Source: Cylicocyclus nassatus
Lineage: Eukaryota; Nematoda; Chromadorea; Rhabditida; Strongylidae
Reading direction: 5' to 3'
Length of the DNA: 64,000 nucleotides
Assembly: GCA_958299035.1 (NCBI GenBank)
Contig: CATQJL010000112.1
Span: 2,774,123 to 2,838,122 of the forward strand
The position numbers and the translations under genes are program-made. Of the stretch, positions 32,876 through 44,501 are shown piece by piece. The number at the start of each line of letters is the position of its first letter. The first letter of the stretch is position 1. Below the pieces are notes generated by a model. It saw nothing but the letters and a program-made list of their open reading frames with translations. It made no database searches and had not been told where the DNA came from.

Positions 32876-33375
32876 NNNNNNNNNNNNNNNNNNNNNNNNN
32901 NNNNNNNNNNNNNNNNNNNNNNNNNNNNNNNNNNNNNNNNNNNNNNNNNNNNNNNNNNNNNNNNNNNNNNNNNNNNNNNNNNNNNNNNNNNNNNNNNNNN
33001 NNNNNNNNNNNNNNNNNNNNNNNNNNNNNNNNNNNNNNNNNNNNNNNNNNNNNNNNNNNNNNNNNNNNNNNNNNNNNNNNNNNNNNNNNNNNNNNNNNNN
33101 NNNNNNNNNNNNNNNNNNNNNNNNNNNNNNNNNNNNNNNNNNNNNNNNNNNNNNNNNNNNNNNNNNNNNNNNNNNNNNNNNNNNNNNNNNNNNNNNNNNN
33201 NNNNNNNNNNNNNNNNNNNNNNNNNNNNNNNNNNNNNNNNNNNNNNNNNNNNNNNNNNNNNNNNNNNNNNNNNNNNNNNNNNNNNNNNNNNNNNNNNNNN
33301 NNNNNNNNNNNNNNNNNNNNNNNNNNNNNNNNNNNNNNNNNNNNNNNNNNNNNNNNNNNNNNNNNNNNNNNNNNN
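32876..33375. other. assembly gap (500 N)
   Basis: Exactly 500 unknown bases, a conventional placeholder size. It directly adjoins the left arm of the big inverted repeat. Confidence 0.99.
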
Positions 33376-33435
33376 AATACGTCCCTGAGCGTTACAGTTC
33401 CATGAAATCAATCAATCCTATTTTAGTAATATAAT
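33376..33435 (+). repeat. 60-bp direct copy of the right flank of the palindrome
   Basis: Matches 47273-47333 in the same orientation, except one A in a homopolymer (AAA versus AAAA). In the right locus this segment lies outside the arm; here it is fused to the arm. Confidence 0.85.
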
Positions 33436-33906
33436 ATGAATAAACATATATACCGTTTCTTTTGTAAATTTATGAGTGTACTTGTTGTTTGAGGTACTTA
33501 GTCTGCAAAACCTTTTGATAACGATTTTTATTTTATATTCTCAGAGTACAATACCTCTCAGCCCAGGTGAAGGGGGTCATCCGAAGTTTGGCCTCAAAGT
33601 GAAGGGGGTAAGATCCATTACTCCTCCTATCGCAACTATGCGTCCGACTAGGACAGTTCGTGTTTGGAAGGACGGCAGACGGTGAAAGGTATGGTGCGCT
33701 TGAGCAGAAAGGCGACGCAGTAGCGCCCTGTCTCTGCGTTTGTTGAACCGCCTATATAATTTTTGAAATTGGCGAACACATTAGTGGTTTAGGGGCTGAG
33801 AAAGAATAATAGCGGAACAGGATTGTCCAGGTTCGGCTGTCTCTGAATCTTGGCATGGTGGATACTCGTAGTGGGATTGGCTGAGCGAACTTCAAGGTTG
33901 ATAACG

Positions 33907-33965
33907 CTTTTTTATTCGCTAACGTTTCGGCGCTTTCGCCTTCTTCAGAGCCTGCAAGCCGAAAG
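33907..33965 (-). ncRNA. hammerhead-ribozyme-like motif (left arm, minus copy)
   Basis: Minus strand: GCT, core CTGAAGA (33948-33942), one extra A, helix II GGCG-AAAG-CGCC, GAAA, self-complementary ACGT, T at the predicted cleavage position, then AGC pairing with GCT. All catalytic core positions agree with CUGANGA...GAAA. The extra A before helix II and the short helix I leave activity uncertain. A helix III that is only a 4-nt palindrome would act best as a dimer. Confidence 0.6.
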
Positions 33966-34323
33966 TATATGAACTTACTCGCCCAGACGTCAACAATAGA
34001 TAAAGTATCATTCAAGAACAAAGCCAGTGCTAAACAAAACCCTATTCACAAGCATATACTCACCTTAGATAGCACAAGACGGGAGTCCGAGGACCACCAC
34101 TATACACAAGACTCAACCTCAGCTCTTTTATACGTGCCTTGCTGACCCGGCCTCATATTCGAATCCGCATAGGGACTGATAAGGCGCGAGTTCTCTCTTT
34201 ATGGCGGCACACTCCTCCTTCCGGACTAGTACTATGCTTGTGAATATGGTTTTGTTTAGCATTGGCTTTGTTCTTGAATGATACTTTATCTATTGTTGAC
34301 GTCTGGGCGAGTAAGTTCATATA

Positions 34324-34379
34324 CTTTCGGCTTGCAGGCTCTGAAGAAGGCGAAAGCGCCGAAACGTTAGCGAATAAAG
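34324..34379 (+). ncRNA. hammerhead-ribozyme-like motif (left arm, plus copy)
   Basis: Core CTGAAGA at 34341-34347, extra A, helix II GGCG/CGCC with AAAG loop, GAAAC at 34361-34365, helix III palindrome ACGT, predicted cleavage after T34368. Helix I is GCT/AGC, then an internal loop, then CTTT/AAAG. Same layout as the other three copies. Confidence 0.6.
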
Positions 34380-34686
34380 AAGTGTTATCAACCTTGGAAG
34401 TTCGCTCAGCCAATCCCACTACGAATAGCGGAACAATCAGTGATCTAGAGGTGTGATTTACAGAATCTCACTCTGAATCGATGAGTAAAAGCTTGTATTC
34501 ATCGATACTGACTCTCGGAACAAATTAGATTACTTGGTAACGCTTTGCAATGAGTGCAGGTGCTTTGACTATGAAGCAAACATAGTCATACATTCAACAG
34601 CCAGTCGCCCATATTTCCTCCGACAAGTCAGTCAGTGATAGATTTTGTTGAAAAAAAACGATCTTAAACTCATCACTTGATTCTAG

Positions 34687-34743
34687 GAAGATGTTCACTA
34701 CTGAACATCATGCTGTGGTGATATCTGATCAGGAACTTAATAC
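34687..34743 (+). CDS. short upstream exon candidate of the truncated receptor
   Basis: After TTCTAG, ATGTTCACTACTGAACATC opens a 17-codon frame ending at AATAC|GTAAGT. Joining it to the exon at 34847 puts the receptor out of frame, so it is probably a 5' UTR exon, an unrelated exon or decayed. The mirrored copy lies at about 45907-45963. Confidence 0.25.
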
Positions 34744-34846
34744 GTAAGTGTTTCTGTAATAATTTCAAAGAAGATTATGTCCATGACATAGTGTGTCTAA
34801 CTGCGAGACATTCGGAAAGCTGTAAAATATTTAGAACCTTGCGAAA

Positions 34847-35411
34847 ATGATTGAATGTGACGACTTTGACGTTTACCCGAAAAACTACATATTTTTCTCT
34901 CGTGTCCTGTCCATACTATCTCCGTCGTTCAACGTTTTTGCCATATACTGCATTCTCTACAAGTCTCCAAAACAAATGGGTGGTTTTGCCTACTACCTGC
35001 TTATTTATCAAAGTGTTTCGAGCACATGCGACTTTATTTTTAACACCATAACAATGCCTGTGATTTTCTTCCCAATAACTATGGGTTACACCGGATCATG
35101 GATGGCCGAATGGTTTTCTATCGGTGTTCACCCTACCCTAAATTTGGTGGTGACATCAAATGTATGCATTGCCACTTGTATCTTATGCATATTCACTTAT
35201 AGAGTTTATATGATCCTGCCATTTAATCATTTTCTCAGATTCAATGGCAAAGGTAGGTAAAAAATCGCCCTTCAACTATGCAATTACGATACAATTTCTA
35301 GGACACATTTATGCAAGTGTGGCTTATTTTGTGATTTACGTCCCCACTATTTTATCTTCAATGTTGAACAGCTCTCCAGATCAGAATGCAGCTAAACAGT
35401 GGGTGCTGACG
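34847..35411 (+). pseudogene. serpentine chemoreceptor (Srh/Sri-like), TM1-4 only (left arm)
   Basis: Exons 34847-35252 and 35302-35411 (49-bp GT-AG intron, G|GA phase). The protein starts MIECDDF and reads on through FAIYCILYKSPKQM and YYLLIYQ...DF to MPVIFFPITMGYTGS, the pattern of the Srh/Sri branch of nematode seven-transmembrane chemoreceptors in ciliated sensory neurons. The second exon gives VAYFVIYVPTI (TM4) and ends at LT|GTAAGA in phase 0. I found no exons for TM5-7 in the rest of the arm, so this copy is truncated. It is paralogous to the complete gene at 39067-41714, with the same exon boundaries and phases. Confidence 0.75.
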
Positions 35412-36150
35412 GTAAGATGTCGATCGTGTGGAATTGATAGCTACTGGTGCATTGCGGAAGTAATGGCGTCGTGTGATAGACGCCAATGACTCACGGGCAG
35501 GCTCGGCACCAGCTAGAACAAGGGTTGAGACGAAGCCCACCTTTATCCAAAAAATTTTTTTACGAACTCTTGTTGGACCTTCTTCGACCCCTCTCCGCGC
35601 TCACTAGTTCTCACTGGTCATTTTGCTTGTGCTCTCGCTCACCCCGGGATAAAGTATTTATAAGAGTGAAAACCCACTTTTACTTGATAAACGAATTTAA
35701 AGATTTCCATTACTTCCTGCACCAAACAAGTTTTATTCATTATTGGAGCCGGGAATCCATTGGTCCAGCACTTTTCCCCTCCCCTGCTCCACTTCCCTCC
35801 GTCCCCTCCCTATATCAACACATGCGCCTCCCCTCCCGCAAGACGATGACAAAAAGCGTCTAACAAGAAAAACTCCAAAGAAGGAAAAGGAAATATGAAG
35901 GCAAGCATCGGGGCGCGCTTTTAGATCAGAGCAGACTGCATACCATTGAAAATCTCTGAAGGTCATTAAAAAAAACCTGGAGGACCGTTTCTTGCCCGTT
36001 TGAAAAGCTTTGGTGGAGGTACCATGTATGTAAAAAAGTATGAAAATCATGCGAGCAGAAGACCAGTTCTAGTTTAAGCAGAACCCAGCTGGAATGCTCA
36101 GCTGATTCGGGAGAAAATTGGGGCACGGATTCCATTCGTATAGGTTTTAA
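35412..36150. other. receptor 3' flank, no further exons seen
   Basis: Open frames at 35486-35863 (+) and the opposite strand have no domain. No TM6 motif like that of the complete paralogue is present. Confidence 0.4.
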
Positions 36151-36495
36151 AGACACCGCCCACCCAAATTCTCGACTTCCATGTTTTGTCGTTTCCAGGC
36201 CTTCTGAAGGCCCTGATTTCGAGTATGAAGTCGAGAATCCTCGAAATCCACAAAAACCCCTTTTTGGAGAACAAGCGGGAAGGTGAAAGTGCAGGTTGCA
36301 GGGCTGCGGCGCTGTTGTCGCCCGGCGTATATCAGCGCCGCAGCCCGCCAAACCTGCAAGGAGTGACGTACTTTCCGAAGCGGATTTCTCGCTGCGGAAG
36401 CAATCTTTTGCGGGGAAACTTGGTGGTTGGCCTAATGTGGGGGCCCACATTAGTATGCCATCGAATTGAACCCTCATTTTAGGTGGACGGTGCCT
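36151..36495. mobile_element. TTAA-type MITE (AGGCACCGTCCAC family), left arm
   Basis: Left end TTAA|AGACACCGCCCACCC; right end GGTGGACGGTGCCT followed by TTAG, a decayed TTAA. A GCTGCGGCGCTG.../...CAGCGCCGCAGC palindrome lies inside. Confidence 0.75.
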
Positions 36496-38251
36496 TTAGC
36501 CCATTTTTGGGTTAACGCTCGAGTCCTTGTACGCGCATGCGCAACCAAAGTCGGTGAATACCATTGCGTTTTCGTTTGAATAAAGCATGATGTCTGATGC
36601 CATCGGCATGCTTGCGGCTCCAGCCCGGACCTCGCAAAAACAATGTCCCCTTTGCTTTTCCCTCCAGAAACAATCTGGTCCGGTTCCCTGCACCAGGCCC
36701 TGGTCGCGGTCGTGAAAGCGTGCGCATTCCATGAATCGACCTCATAAGATCTGCAGCCATCGCGTCACAATCGTAGTAAGTAGTTGCAAACCAAAGCACT
36801 TTTTCTAAAGAACTAGCCAGCGAGCTGGATCCCTGTCTCTCCCTCTCTCCGTGGGTTCAAAATGGCCTGGCATAATGTGATTCAAAAAAAAACATTATTC
36901 GAGAAAGAGCTGCAGATTACGAAGTTCTAGAAATGGGTAGATTTTTACTGGGCGACTGGAGGTTCTTACTTTGTCCTCCGATGCACCATGTAGAGACTCG
37001 CTCAATGCATTGATGGAAACAGCATAAAGTCATGACTCGAGTCACCGGATTGCGATTCTGTTCTCTTTACGACTGGCTTGCACCACTAGCCGCGTTGGCC
37101 ACGCCTCTCTCGAGACGCGTTCGCGACACATATGAACCATCAAACGGCTGCCTTTCGATCGTTATAGCATGTCAACTTCGAATGAGCACCTCCTTTGCCG
37201 ACTTCTAACACGTTGGTAATAAGTTTTGACCCTCTACTGAAAGGCATCGTTCTTTGTAATCTATCGCTACCAACCCTCCCACGTATGACAACAGCATATA
37301 TACTCAGACAGTCGAAGGGATACCTCCGGGGGGGGGGGGGGGGGGGCAAATGCCGGGTTTCTGCCACTTCATTGCTCCGGAGCCTTCCCATTCCACGCGT
37401 TTTGGTGCTCCGGAGCTCCTCCAAATCTGGATCGACGTTCGGGTTGCGTAACGGCACTGTCGGGCCGACACTTCTGGCAGCGGCGTCGACAAGACTCGCC
37501 GACAAGCCTAGGTAAACACAGATCAGACACACTCGCCTACACGCAATGAACTCTAAATTGGATTATACTCTAAAGGAACACGCGCAATAATTGGTGCTAA
37601 TAGGCGATTAGCACATGTATCATGGGAAAACAAAAAATATTGCGAGGAAGTGGAAGGAAACCAGCAAAAAGCTTGTTTTTTAATGCAGCGAATAGTGGTA
37701 TAGATGATGAGCGCGTTCACGAAAGCATGTTTTCATTAGTTTAAGGTATTTGAAAAAAGAGAGCTAAATCTATGGGCAATAGAGAGGAGGGTTTGAAGAG
37801 AATTTTCGGGTGCGAAAAAAATGCTAAAAAGACTTTCCTTATAATCTCTCAAAGCAGAAGAGTCGGTGTAGTAGCAATTACAGAGTGTCCCTAAAAAAGT
37901 TCTTTTGTCTGGTCTATGAAATCTCCGTAATAGGTTTTGCTTTCGTTTTCGTTTTTTTTTCGTTCTTCCTTTTTTTAATCTTTAAGTACCATTCCGTAGA
38001 GCTAACAACTCAGATTTACAGCATAGCAACATACTGATCGCTCTTTACTGTAGAAGTACGATAGTAACTTATATGACGTGCCTGCAAGTTAGCTCAATTC
38101 TATAAAATTAGCAAAAACCTAAAACTTTTTCTAGTTGGGTTCTCAGAGGGCTGATTTCAGCAAATAGCTCTGCGTGGATATATCAAGCAATTTACACGAT
38201 CTTATCAAGTTTTTGACTATTTATGAGGACCCCTGATGTAACTTTTGAACA
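36496..38251. other. GC-rich tract with G19 run and unassigned ORFs (left arm)
   Basis: Minus-strand open frames of 95 codons (36512-36799) and 130 codons (37140-37532) lie here. The second crosses a 19-G homopolymer (37328-37346). They have no recognised domain; splice-like TTTACCTAG|GC near 37513 is the only support for an exon. From 37560 on the sequence is AT-rich with no signal. Confidence 0.35.
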
Positions 38252-39040
38252 ATGTACCTATCGAAACGCATCTTTTAAACTGAAAGAATTGAGCATATGA
38301 TTGAACCTGCAAGAGTTCCCGCTACTTGTTTAGGGATCTTGTGGTAATTTTGAATGTTTTCAGATTCTGATGTCTGAAGGTTGAGTAATCGCTTTTAGCA
38401 ATTCGCCTATCATTATAATCATTCGCCGCCATTACGTCAATGATCGCAAGATTTCTGCAATTAGTGCGAATCACAAAGAGAAAAACGATTGCAGAAGTCT
38501 GTGAAGTCTCTGAGTTGATTTTAATATTACTTTATTTCTTACGCCAGAAGAGCCTGCTCTGTTTCAACATGAACATCCAGAGTAAGTTGGAGTGAACTAA
38601 ATGACAAGAAAAAAGATTTTAATTTAAAGAAAACCAAGCGAACCGAATACAACAGTAATGACTCAGTCATCCAGGCTAGTCAAATCTACTTTGCGCTCAA
38701 TGGAAGAAAGGAGAGACAAGCCATAAAATCAATGATGACGAAAACAATTATCTAATTTATTTTAGGCATTCGGCATGGAATAAGATCGAGACACAGTGGG
38801 ATACTGTAGAAACAACCAAAATTTCCCGTTTGCTACTTGAGAAATTTTTAATACGCATAAAAAAAGGTTTCTGGCTACCTGCTTTCATCACAATGTCCTT
38901 TTGTTCGTGTGAAGATTCTTCTTTTGATTGTTCACTGGTTTCTTGCATTATCCGACTTAATGTCGAACATTTTTTCTTATCCACACTGTAGCAGTTAGGA
39001 ATGGAATGAAAAAACACAGATTCAATCTGACATATAAATA

Positions 39041-39046
39041 TTTATT
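39041..39046 (-). terminator. AATAAA signal of the complete chemoreceptor gene
   Basis: TTTATT on the plus strand, that is AATAAA on the minus strand, about 20 nt after the TGA stop. Confidence 0.7.
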
Positions 39047-39066
39047 CAAATCCTGTATACATCAAT

Positions 39067-41714
39067 TCACCGTTGAACGGATACGGTCAAAAATGACCGT
39101 GTTATTGGCTCTATAGTAGCACTCGGATGGGCTTTTCGCTTGTTTTGCAGGCATCCTAGAAAAAATTTATGAGGAAATTGGAGCGTTATTCTGATGAATT
39201 ACTCACTCAGCTTCAGCCTTCTGAAAACAAAGTTTCTGTAATTGTCATTACAAAGGAGCAAAGATAACGGAGATGTAAAACCATGAAGTCCCATGCAACA
39301 CAAAGCGAGGTTACCACTTTCTGGAACGGTAGCTTGTAAAAAGAGTACAAAAAGTGTTGATGAATCAACGAACTCACCTTGATCAAGGGAAGCAGCTATT
39401 CCAAACAGGTACATCAAAGTCATTATGGGCACCAATAAGGTGGTAAGTGGGATAGAGACCTAAAGGAACATTCAAAGTATTACTTCGGAAACGCATGCAC
39501 AGAATCGCTCCGCAACACTTCGTTCATTCTCCGCGTCACAACAAGTTGACATACCTGGATACAGAGATAAAAGATATATCGTCGCTGCATCATTCTTGTT
39601 CGCTGCGACAACTGAGGGCTGTTACGAAGAGAATTAAATGACAGGAATATTGCGTAGATTATTATGATAGCTGCGAGGATGCCGAGACTGGTTGCCACCA
39701 AGACCAAAGGACGAATGCTGGTAGGAGTATAAATTTGTAAACGTGGTGCATCTATCACCAGTCGCGCACAAGAATATTCCTAAAATAACCTAATTGAGAA
39801 ACTAATGGATGAAAATTTTAGAGGCGCTTTGTGGTAGCGCCCTGGAGGCACCGTTTGCCCAGAATCTGAGGTTCATAAGATCCGATGTAGAACAATAGCG
39901 AGGATGCCAAGTAAGATAAGTCTGATTAAGTAAATGCTCAAGTCCCGCTGCAAAAGGTGCGTTCCGAGGCGAGAAAATCATTCCAGGAGGTAACAGCAAT
40001 ATCTGTTCTTCAATGAAAATACAAACCTAGGATTTTTTGAAACGCTCTTTTCAGATATGCTATCAGTTTTGCGCGGTCTTTTCATTACGGGGTCGAAGTA
40101 ATACTAAACTCATGAATTCGACTTTCACTTACGAAACCTCGATGAAAAAATGAAGCACGCCTTCTTCAATCGCATGTAGAACAATCAATGTTTACTGAAA
40201 TTTGTATTTTTCAGATTGTTTATCTTCCAGCAAAATATGACCTTTATGTGTGAAAACGTTGAGAGTTGATTCAACTAGACGTTTTCGTAAAACTGGCATG
40301 TTAAACTACTTCTTCACCGTTTCTACCGGAACTACAAACGCATGACCCATTTTTCTAATGGGAGCAGCATGCTCTGAGATGTAACCTTAATGATAAAAGA
40401 CTTATTAGCAGAATAAACGTGATTTTTTGAAAAATTGCTTTTCTTTAAGTACAGCAGGCATTTTTTCCGTTTGCTTTATCAGCTGTCCGCATCTTTTTTT
40501 CTAGAAGTCCTGCTTAATTTAGCTGAGTTTTTGGCTTTATAGATCTTTTTGCGGCGAATTAGAGCTCTTTTGCTGCTCGAATCGTACTTAAAATGATCTT
40601 TTTCTTTCCATCAGTTCCATTTTGAGCCTCGCAGCCCCCTTCTAACACATTCTGACGCTGAGCCAGCCTTGATGTTCTCAGGTATAGCCAGGTTTTCTGA
40701 CATTTCTTGGGTCTACGCCAAAAAGGTGCAAGGTATGGGCGGAGCTAGCTTAGCGCTGTATCCTAAGGAGCATCTGGAAGCAGCGAGCTCGCTTTTATAC
40801 CCCGCAGACACGTACCTTTGAGGTGCTAAATATCTCGGGTAAGTAAGTTCCGTTCCCCATTTTCGACATTTTACGGCTTATTACCTCTAGTCCATCCAAG
40901 TTGGTGGGAGAGACGCCGCAGTGGCGTCCACCTTCTGGAGCGAGTTTTTTCACTTCGGAATACACCTTTCGCAGCGGGATTCGGGCAGTTTACTCAGCGA
41001 GCGGCCTCACTAACCTTCTGCATCAAAATCTCTGCATCAGATGTGAGTGCCATTGAGTAACGAAAGTTAAAATTGCTATGGAACCGCGCCGCCTCTTCGA
41101 ACGCATTTTTGAGTTCTCTGCGTCAGTAGCGCCACTTTACCTGAAGCATCCATTCTCGGGCTTCCCTTTGGTCGGGTAAGATAACCACCAAACCGGAAGC
41201 AGTCGGAATGCAGTAGATCAAGAGAAGCGTGGTGCTAGTGATAATTATCCCTGAGACAAAGTTACCTTGAGATAAAGCACTGCAACTTCCTTAGGTAAAA
41301 CTCACCTCTCTTATTCATTTTGAGTATATGGTAATGAGGAAGAAGCACATAACATCGATAAATGAAAAGATATAAACAGGTAACGGTGAGCAGGGGTATA
41401 CAAGAAATAAATAGAATAAGGGCAACATGCCCGTTGAGCGAAATCAATCTAGCCAGCAGGGAATCGGCGTAACCCATTGGAATGGGAAAGATTACCACTG
41501 GTACTATGAGAATGGTAAATACGAAGTCAAATACACATGAAGATAGTTCGTACATCAGAAGCCACCATTTATAGAAACCCATTTGCTTCGTGGATTTTCT
41601 AGTGATGCAGTAGATAGCGAAAGCATTTAGAGGTGGAGTGACTATTGACAGACTGGCCATAAAGGATCTGTACACGACTGGGTGAGGATCGAAGTCATCA
41701 CATTGAATCATCAT
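39067..41714 (-). CDS. serpentine chemoreceptor (Srh/Sri-like), complete, 6 exons
   Basis: Minus-strand exons 41714-41306, 41265-41141, 39779-39555, 39459-39378, 39332-39207 and 39155-39067 sum to 1056 nt: 351 aa plus TGA, every junction in phase and GT-AG. Features in order: MMIQCDDF start; TM1 near residues 14-34; FAIYCITRKSTKQMGFYKWW; TM2 with IVPVVIFPIPMGY; TM3 about 100-122; TM4 GIIITSTTLLLIYCIP; TM5 VLVATSLGILAAIIIIYAIF; SQRTRMMQRRYIFYLCIQ before TM6; TM7 with CCMGLHGFTSPLSLLL; then NDNYRNFVFRRLK and a Ser/Thr-rich tail ending TVSVQR. This is the topology and motif set of the Srh/Sri group of nematode chemosensory receptors; ligand unknown. The intron between exons 2 and 3 is 1361 bp, the others 40-95 bp. 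An alternative start is the next Met. The class (Srh or Sri) is not certain. Confidence 0.88.
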
Positions 41715-44156
41715 ATACAAGATGATCTCTGCGTTTTCTAGCAAATGTTCATGTCAAATGATCCTTAAAGCACCTGTTTCAATCAACGGCTGCAAAACCT
41801 ACGCAGAACTACTCTCGAGAGAATCACATTTACGTGAGGTCTAGCAACGCTAGTAGGACAAATTATTCTCCAAAAGTAAGTGCCAGATTAGTGAGGGGAC
41901 AGTGACAAGTCCATACTGATTAAGCTCATTTAGCTTGCAGGTTTTGAGTAAGAGAAAGGAGTTCGCGAACTCTATTCTTACTCTTAGACTCAATCCCGCG
42001 GATTGTGTTGTTTTCATTTTTGCGTTCGGATCTGAACCCTAAGTTTTCCTTCATTCAGGAAATACTCAATCTTCCTTCAAAGGTCATAAATTTCCGCACA
42101 ATGACTGCTGTCAGGGAATCTGCGTAATCTTGACAGAGTCCAAAACATCCCCTTTGTTTGATCTATTATATCTATGCTAATGTCTTTCGCCAATCTTTTA
42201 ATATCAGTAGAGCTGGCCTCAAGTTAGGTTCGAAGAGATTCATTAATCTCTCTTTGTTATTCTAGCATTACGGTAGGAACTTTGAAGATTGCGCATCACT
42301 GCGAAAATTTCCGCTTGAAAAAGTATTCAAAAAAGCTGAAAATCTTGTTATTATGTAAATTTTTCATTTCTACATGTAAAGTAACAAACGCCATTATAGA
42401 CCACTGTTCAAAAGTTACATCAGGGGTCCTCATAAATAGTCAAAAACTTGATAAGATCGTGTAAATTGCTTGATATATCCACGCAGAGCTATTTGCTGAA
42501 ATCAGCCCTCTGAGAACCCAACTAGAAAAAGTTTTAGGTTTTTGCTAATTTTATAGAATTGAGCTAACTTGCAGGCACGTCATATAAGTTACTATCGTAC
42601 TTCTACAGTAAAGAGCGATCAGTATGTTGCTATGCTGTAAATCTGAGTTGTTAGCTCTACGGAATGGTACTTAAAGATTAAAAAAAGGAAGAACGAAAAA
42701 AAAACGAAAACGAAAGCAAAACCTATTACGGAGATTTCATAGACCAGACAAAAGAACTTTTTTAGGGACACTCTGTAATTGCTACTACACCGACTCTTCT
42801 GCTTTGAGAGATTATAAGGAAAGTCTTTTTAGCATTTTTTTCGCACCGAAAATTCTCTTCAAACCCTCCTCTCTATTGCCCATAGATTTAGCTCTCTTTT
42901 TTCAAATACCTTAAACTAATGAAAACATGCTTTCGTGAACGCGCTCATCATCTATACCACTATTCGCTGCATTAAAAAACAAGCTTTTTGCTGGTTTCCT
43001 TCCACTTCCTCGCAATATTTTTTGTTTTCCCATGATACATGTGCTAATCGCCTATTAGCACCAATTATTGCGCGTGTTCCTTTAGAGTATAATCCAATTT
43101 AGAGTTCATTGCGTGTAGGCGAGTGTGTCTGATCTGTGTTTACCTAGGCTTGTCGGCGAGTCTTGTCGACGCCGCTGCCAGAAGTGTCGGCCCGACAGTG
43201 CCGTTACGCAACCCGAACGTCGATCCAGATTTGGAGGAGCTCCGGAGCACCAAAACGCGTGGAATGGGAAGGCTCCGGAGCAATGAAGTGGCAGAAACCC
43301 GGCATTTGCCCCCCCCCCCCCCCCGGAGGTATCCCTTCGACTGTCTGAGTATATATGCTGTTGTCATACGTGGGAGGGTTGGTAGCGATAGATTACAAAG
43401 AACGATGCCTTTCAGTAGAGGGTCAAAACTTATTACCAACGTGTTAGAAGTCGGCAAAGGAGGTGCTCATTCGAAGTTGACATGCTATAACGATCGAAAG
43501 GCAGCCGTTTGATGGTTCATATGTGTCGCGAACGCGTCTCGAGAGAGGCGTGGCCAACGCGGCTAGTGGTGCAAGCCAGTCGTAAAGAGAACAGAATCGC
43601 AATCCGGTGACTCGAGTCATGACTTTATGCTGTTTCCATCAATGCATTGAGCGAGTCTCTACATGGTGCATCGGAGGACAAAGTAAGAACCTCCAGTCGC
43701 CCAGTAAAAATCTACCCATTTCTAGAACTTCGTAATCTGCAGCTCTTTCTCGAATAATGTTTTTTTTTGAATCACATTATGCCAGGCCATTTTGAACCCA
43801 CGGAGAGAGGGAGAGACAGGGATCCAGCTCGCTGGCTAGTTCTTTAGAAAAAGTGCTTTGGTTTGCAACTACTTACTACGATTGTGACGCGATGGCTGCA
43901 GATCTTATGAGGTCGATTCATGGAATGCGCACGCTTTCACGACCGCGACCAGGGCCTGGTGCAGGGAACCGGACCAGATTGTTTCTGGAGGGAAAAGCAA
44001 AGGGGACATTGTTTTTGCGAGGTCCGGGCTGGAGCCGCAAGCATGCCGATGGCATCAGACATCATGCTTTATTCAAACGAAAACGCAATGGTATTCACCG
44101 ACTTTGGTTGCGCATGCGCGTACAAGGACTCGAGCGTTAACCCAAAAATGGGCTAA

Positions 44157-44501
44157 AGGCACCGTCCACCTAAAATGAGGGTTCAATTCGATGGCATACT
44201 AATGTGGGCCCCCACATTAGGCCAACCACCAAGTTTCCCCGCAAAAGATTGCTTCCGCAGCGAGAAATCCGCTTCGGAAAGTACGTCACTCCTTGCAGGT
44301 TTGGCGGGCTGCGGCGCTGATATACGCCGGGCGACAACAGCGCCGCAGCCCTGCAACCTGCACTTTCACCTTCCCGCTTGTTCTCCAAAAAGGGGTTTTT
44401 GTGGATTTCGAGGATTCTCGACTTCATACTCGAAATCAGGGCCTTCAGAAGGCCTGGAAACGACAAAACATGGAAGTCGAGAATTTGGGTGGGCGGTGTC
44501 T
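44157..44501. mobile_element. TTAA-type MITE, right arm copy
   Basis: Mirror of 36151-36495. TTAA is intact at 44502-44505; the other side reads CTAA. Confidence 0.75.

Larger units (their letters stand above)
33867..34423. mobile_element. inverted pair of Penelope-type terminal repeats (left arm)
   Basis: Two about 190-bp copies face each other (33867-34057 minus, 34232-34423 plus) around about 175 bp of unique sequence. Each contains GCGCCGAAACGTTAGCGAAT followed by AAAG, the same arrangement as at the 3' end of the Penelope relic at 17 kb (GTCGAAACGTGAGGTCAATA), and a hammerhead-like fold. Penelope-like elements are known to carry such pseudo-LTRs in direct or inverted orientation. No reverse transcriptase lies between. 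Confidence 0.65.
33431..38251 (+). repeat. left arm (4.82 kb) of a large inverted repeat
   Basis: Reverse complement of 42405-47219. Matching begins at ATAATATGAATAAAC and ends at CTTTTGAACA (38251). Differences I found are homopolymer lengths only: a G tract of 19 here against 16 C at the right, 8 A against 7 T near 35968, 4 G against 3 C near 36121, and 8 T against 7 A near 37970. Encoded exons are identical in both arms. Contents: Penelope terminal repeats, truncated receptor exons, a TTAA MITE and a GC-rich tract. Confidence 0.95.

Noticed and set aside
32837..33434. Apparent 180-190 codon ORFs
   Set aside because: They are made of unknown residues from the 500-N gap.
39802..39999. 65-codon ORF in the long intron of the complete receptor
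   Set aside because: An acceptor-like site exists, but the six-exon model without it is in frame throughout and matches receptor topology; adding it breaks the conserved sequence.
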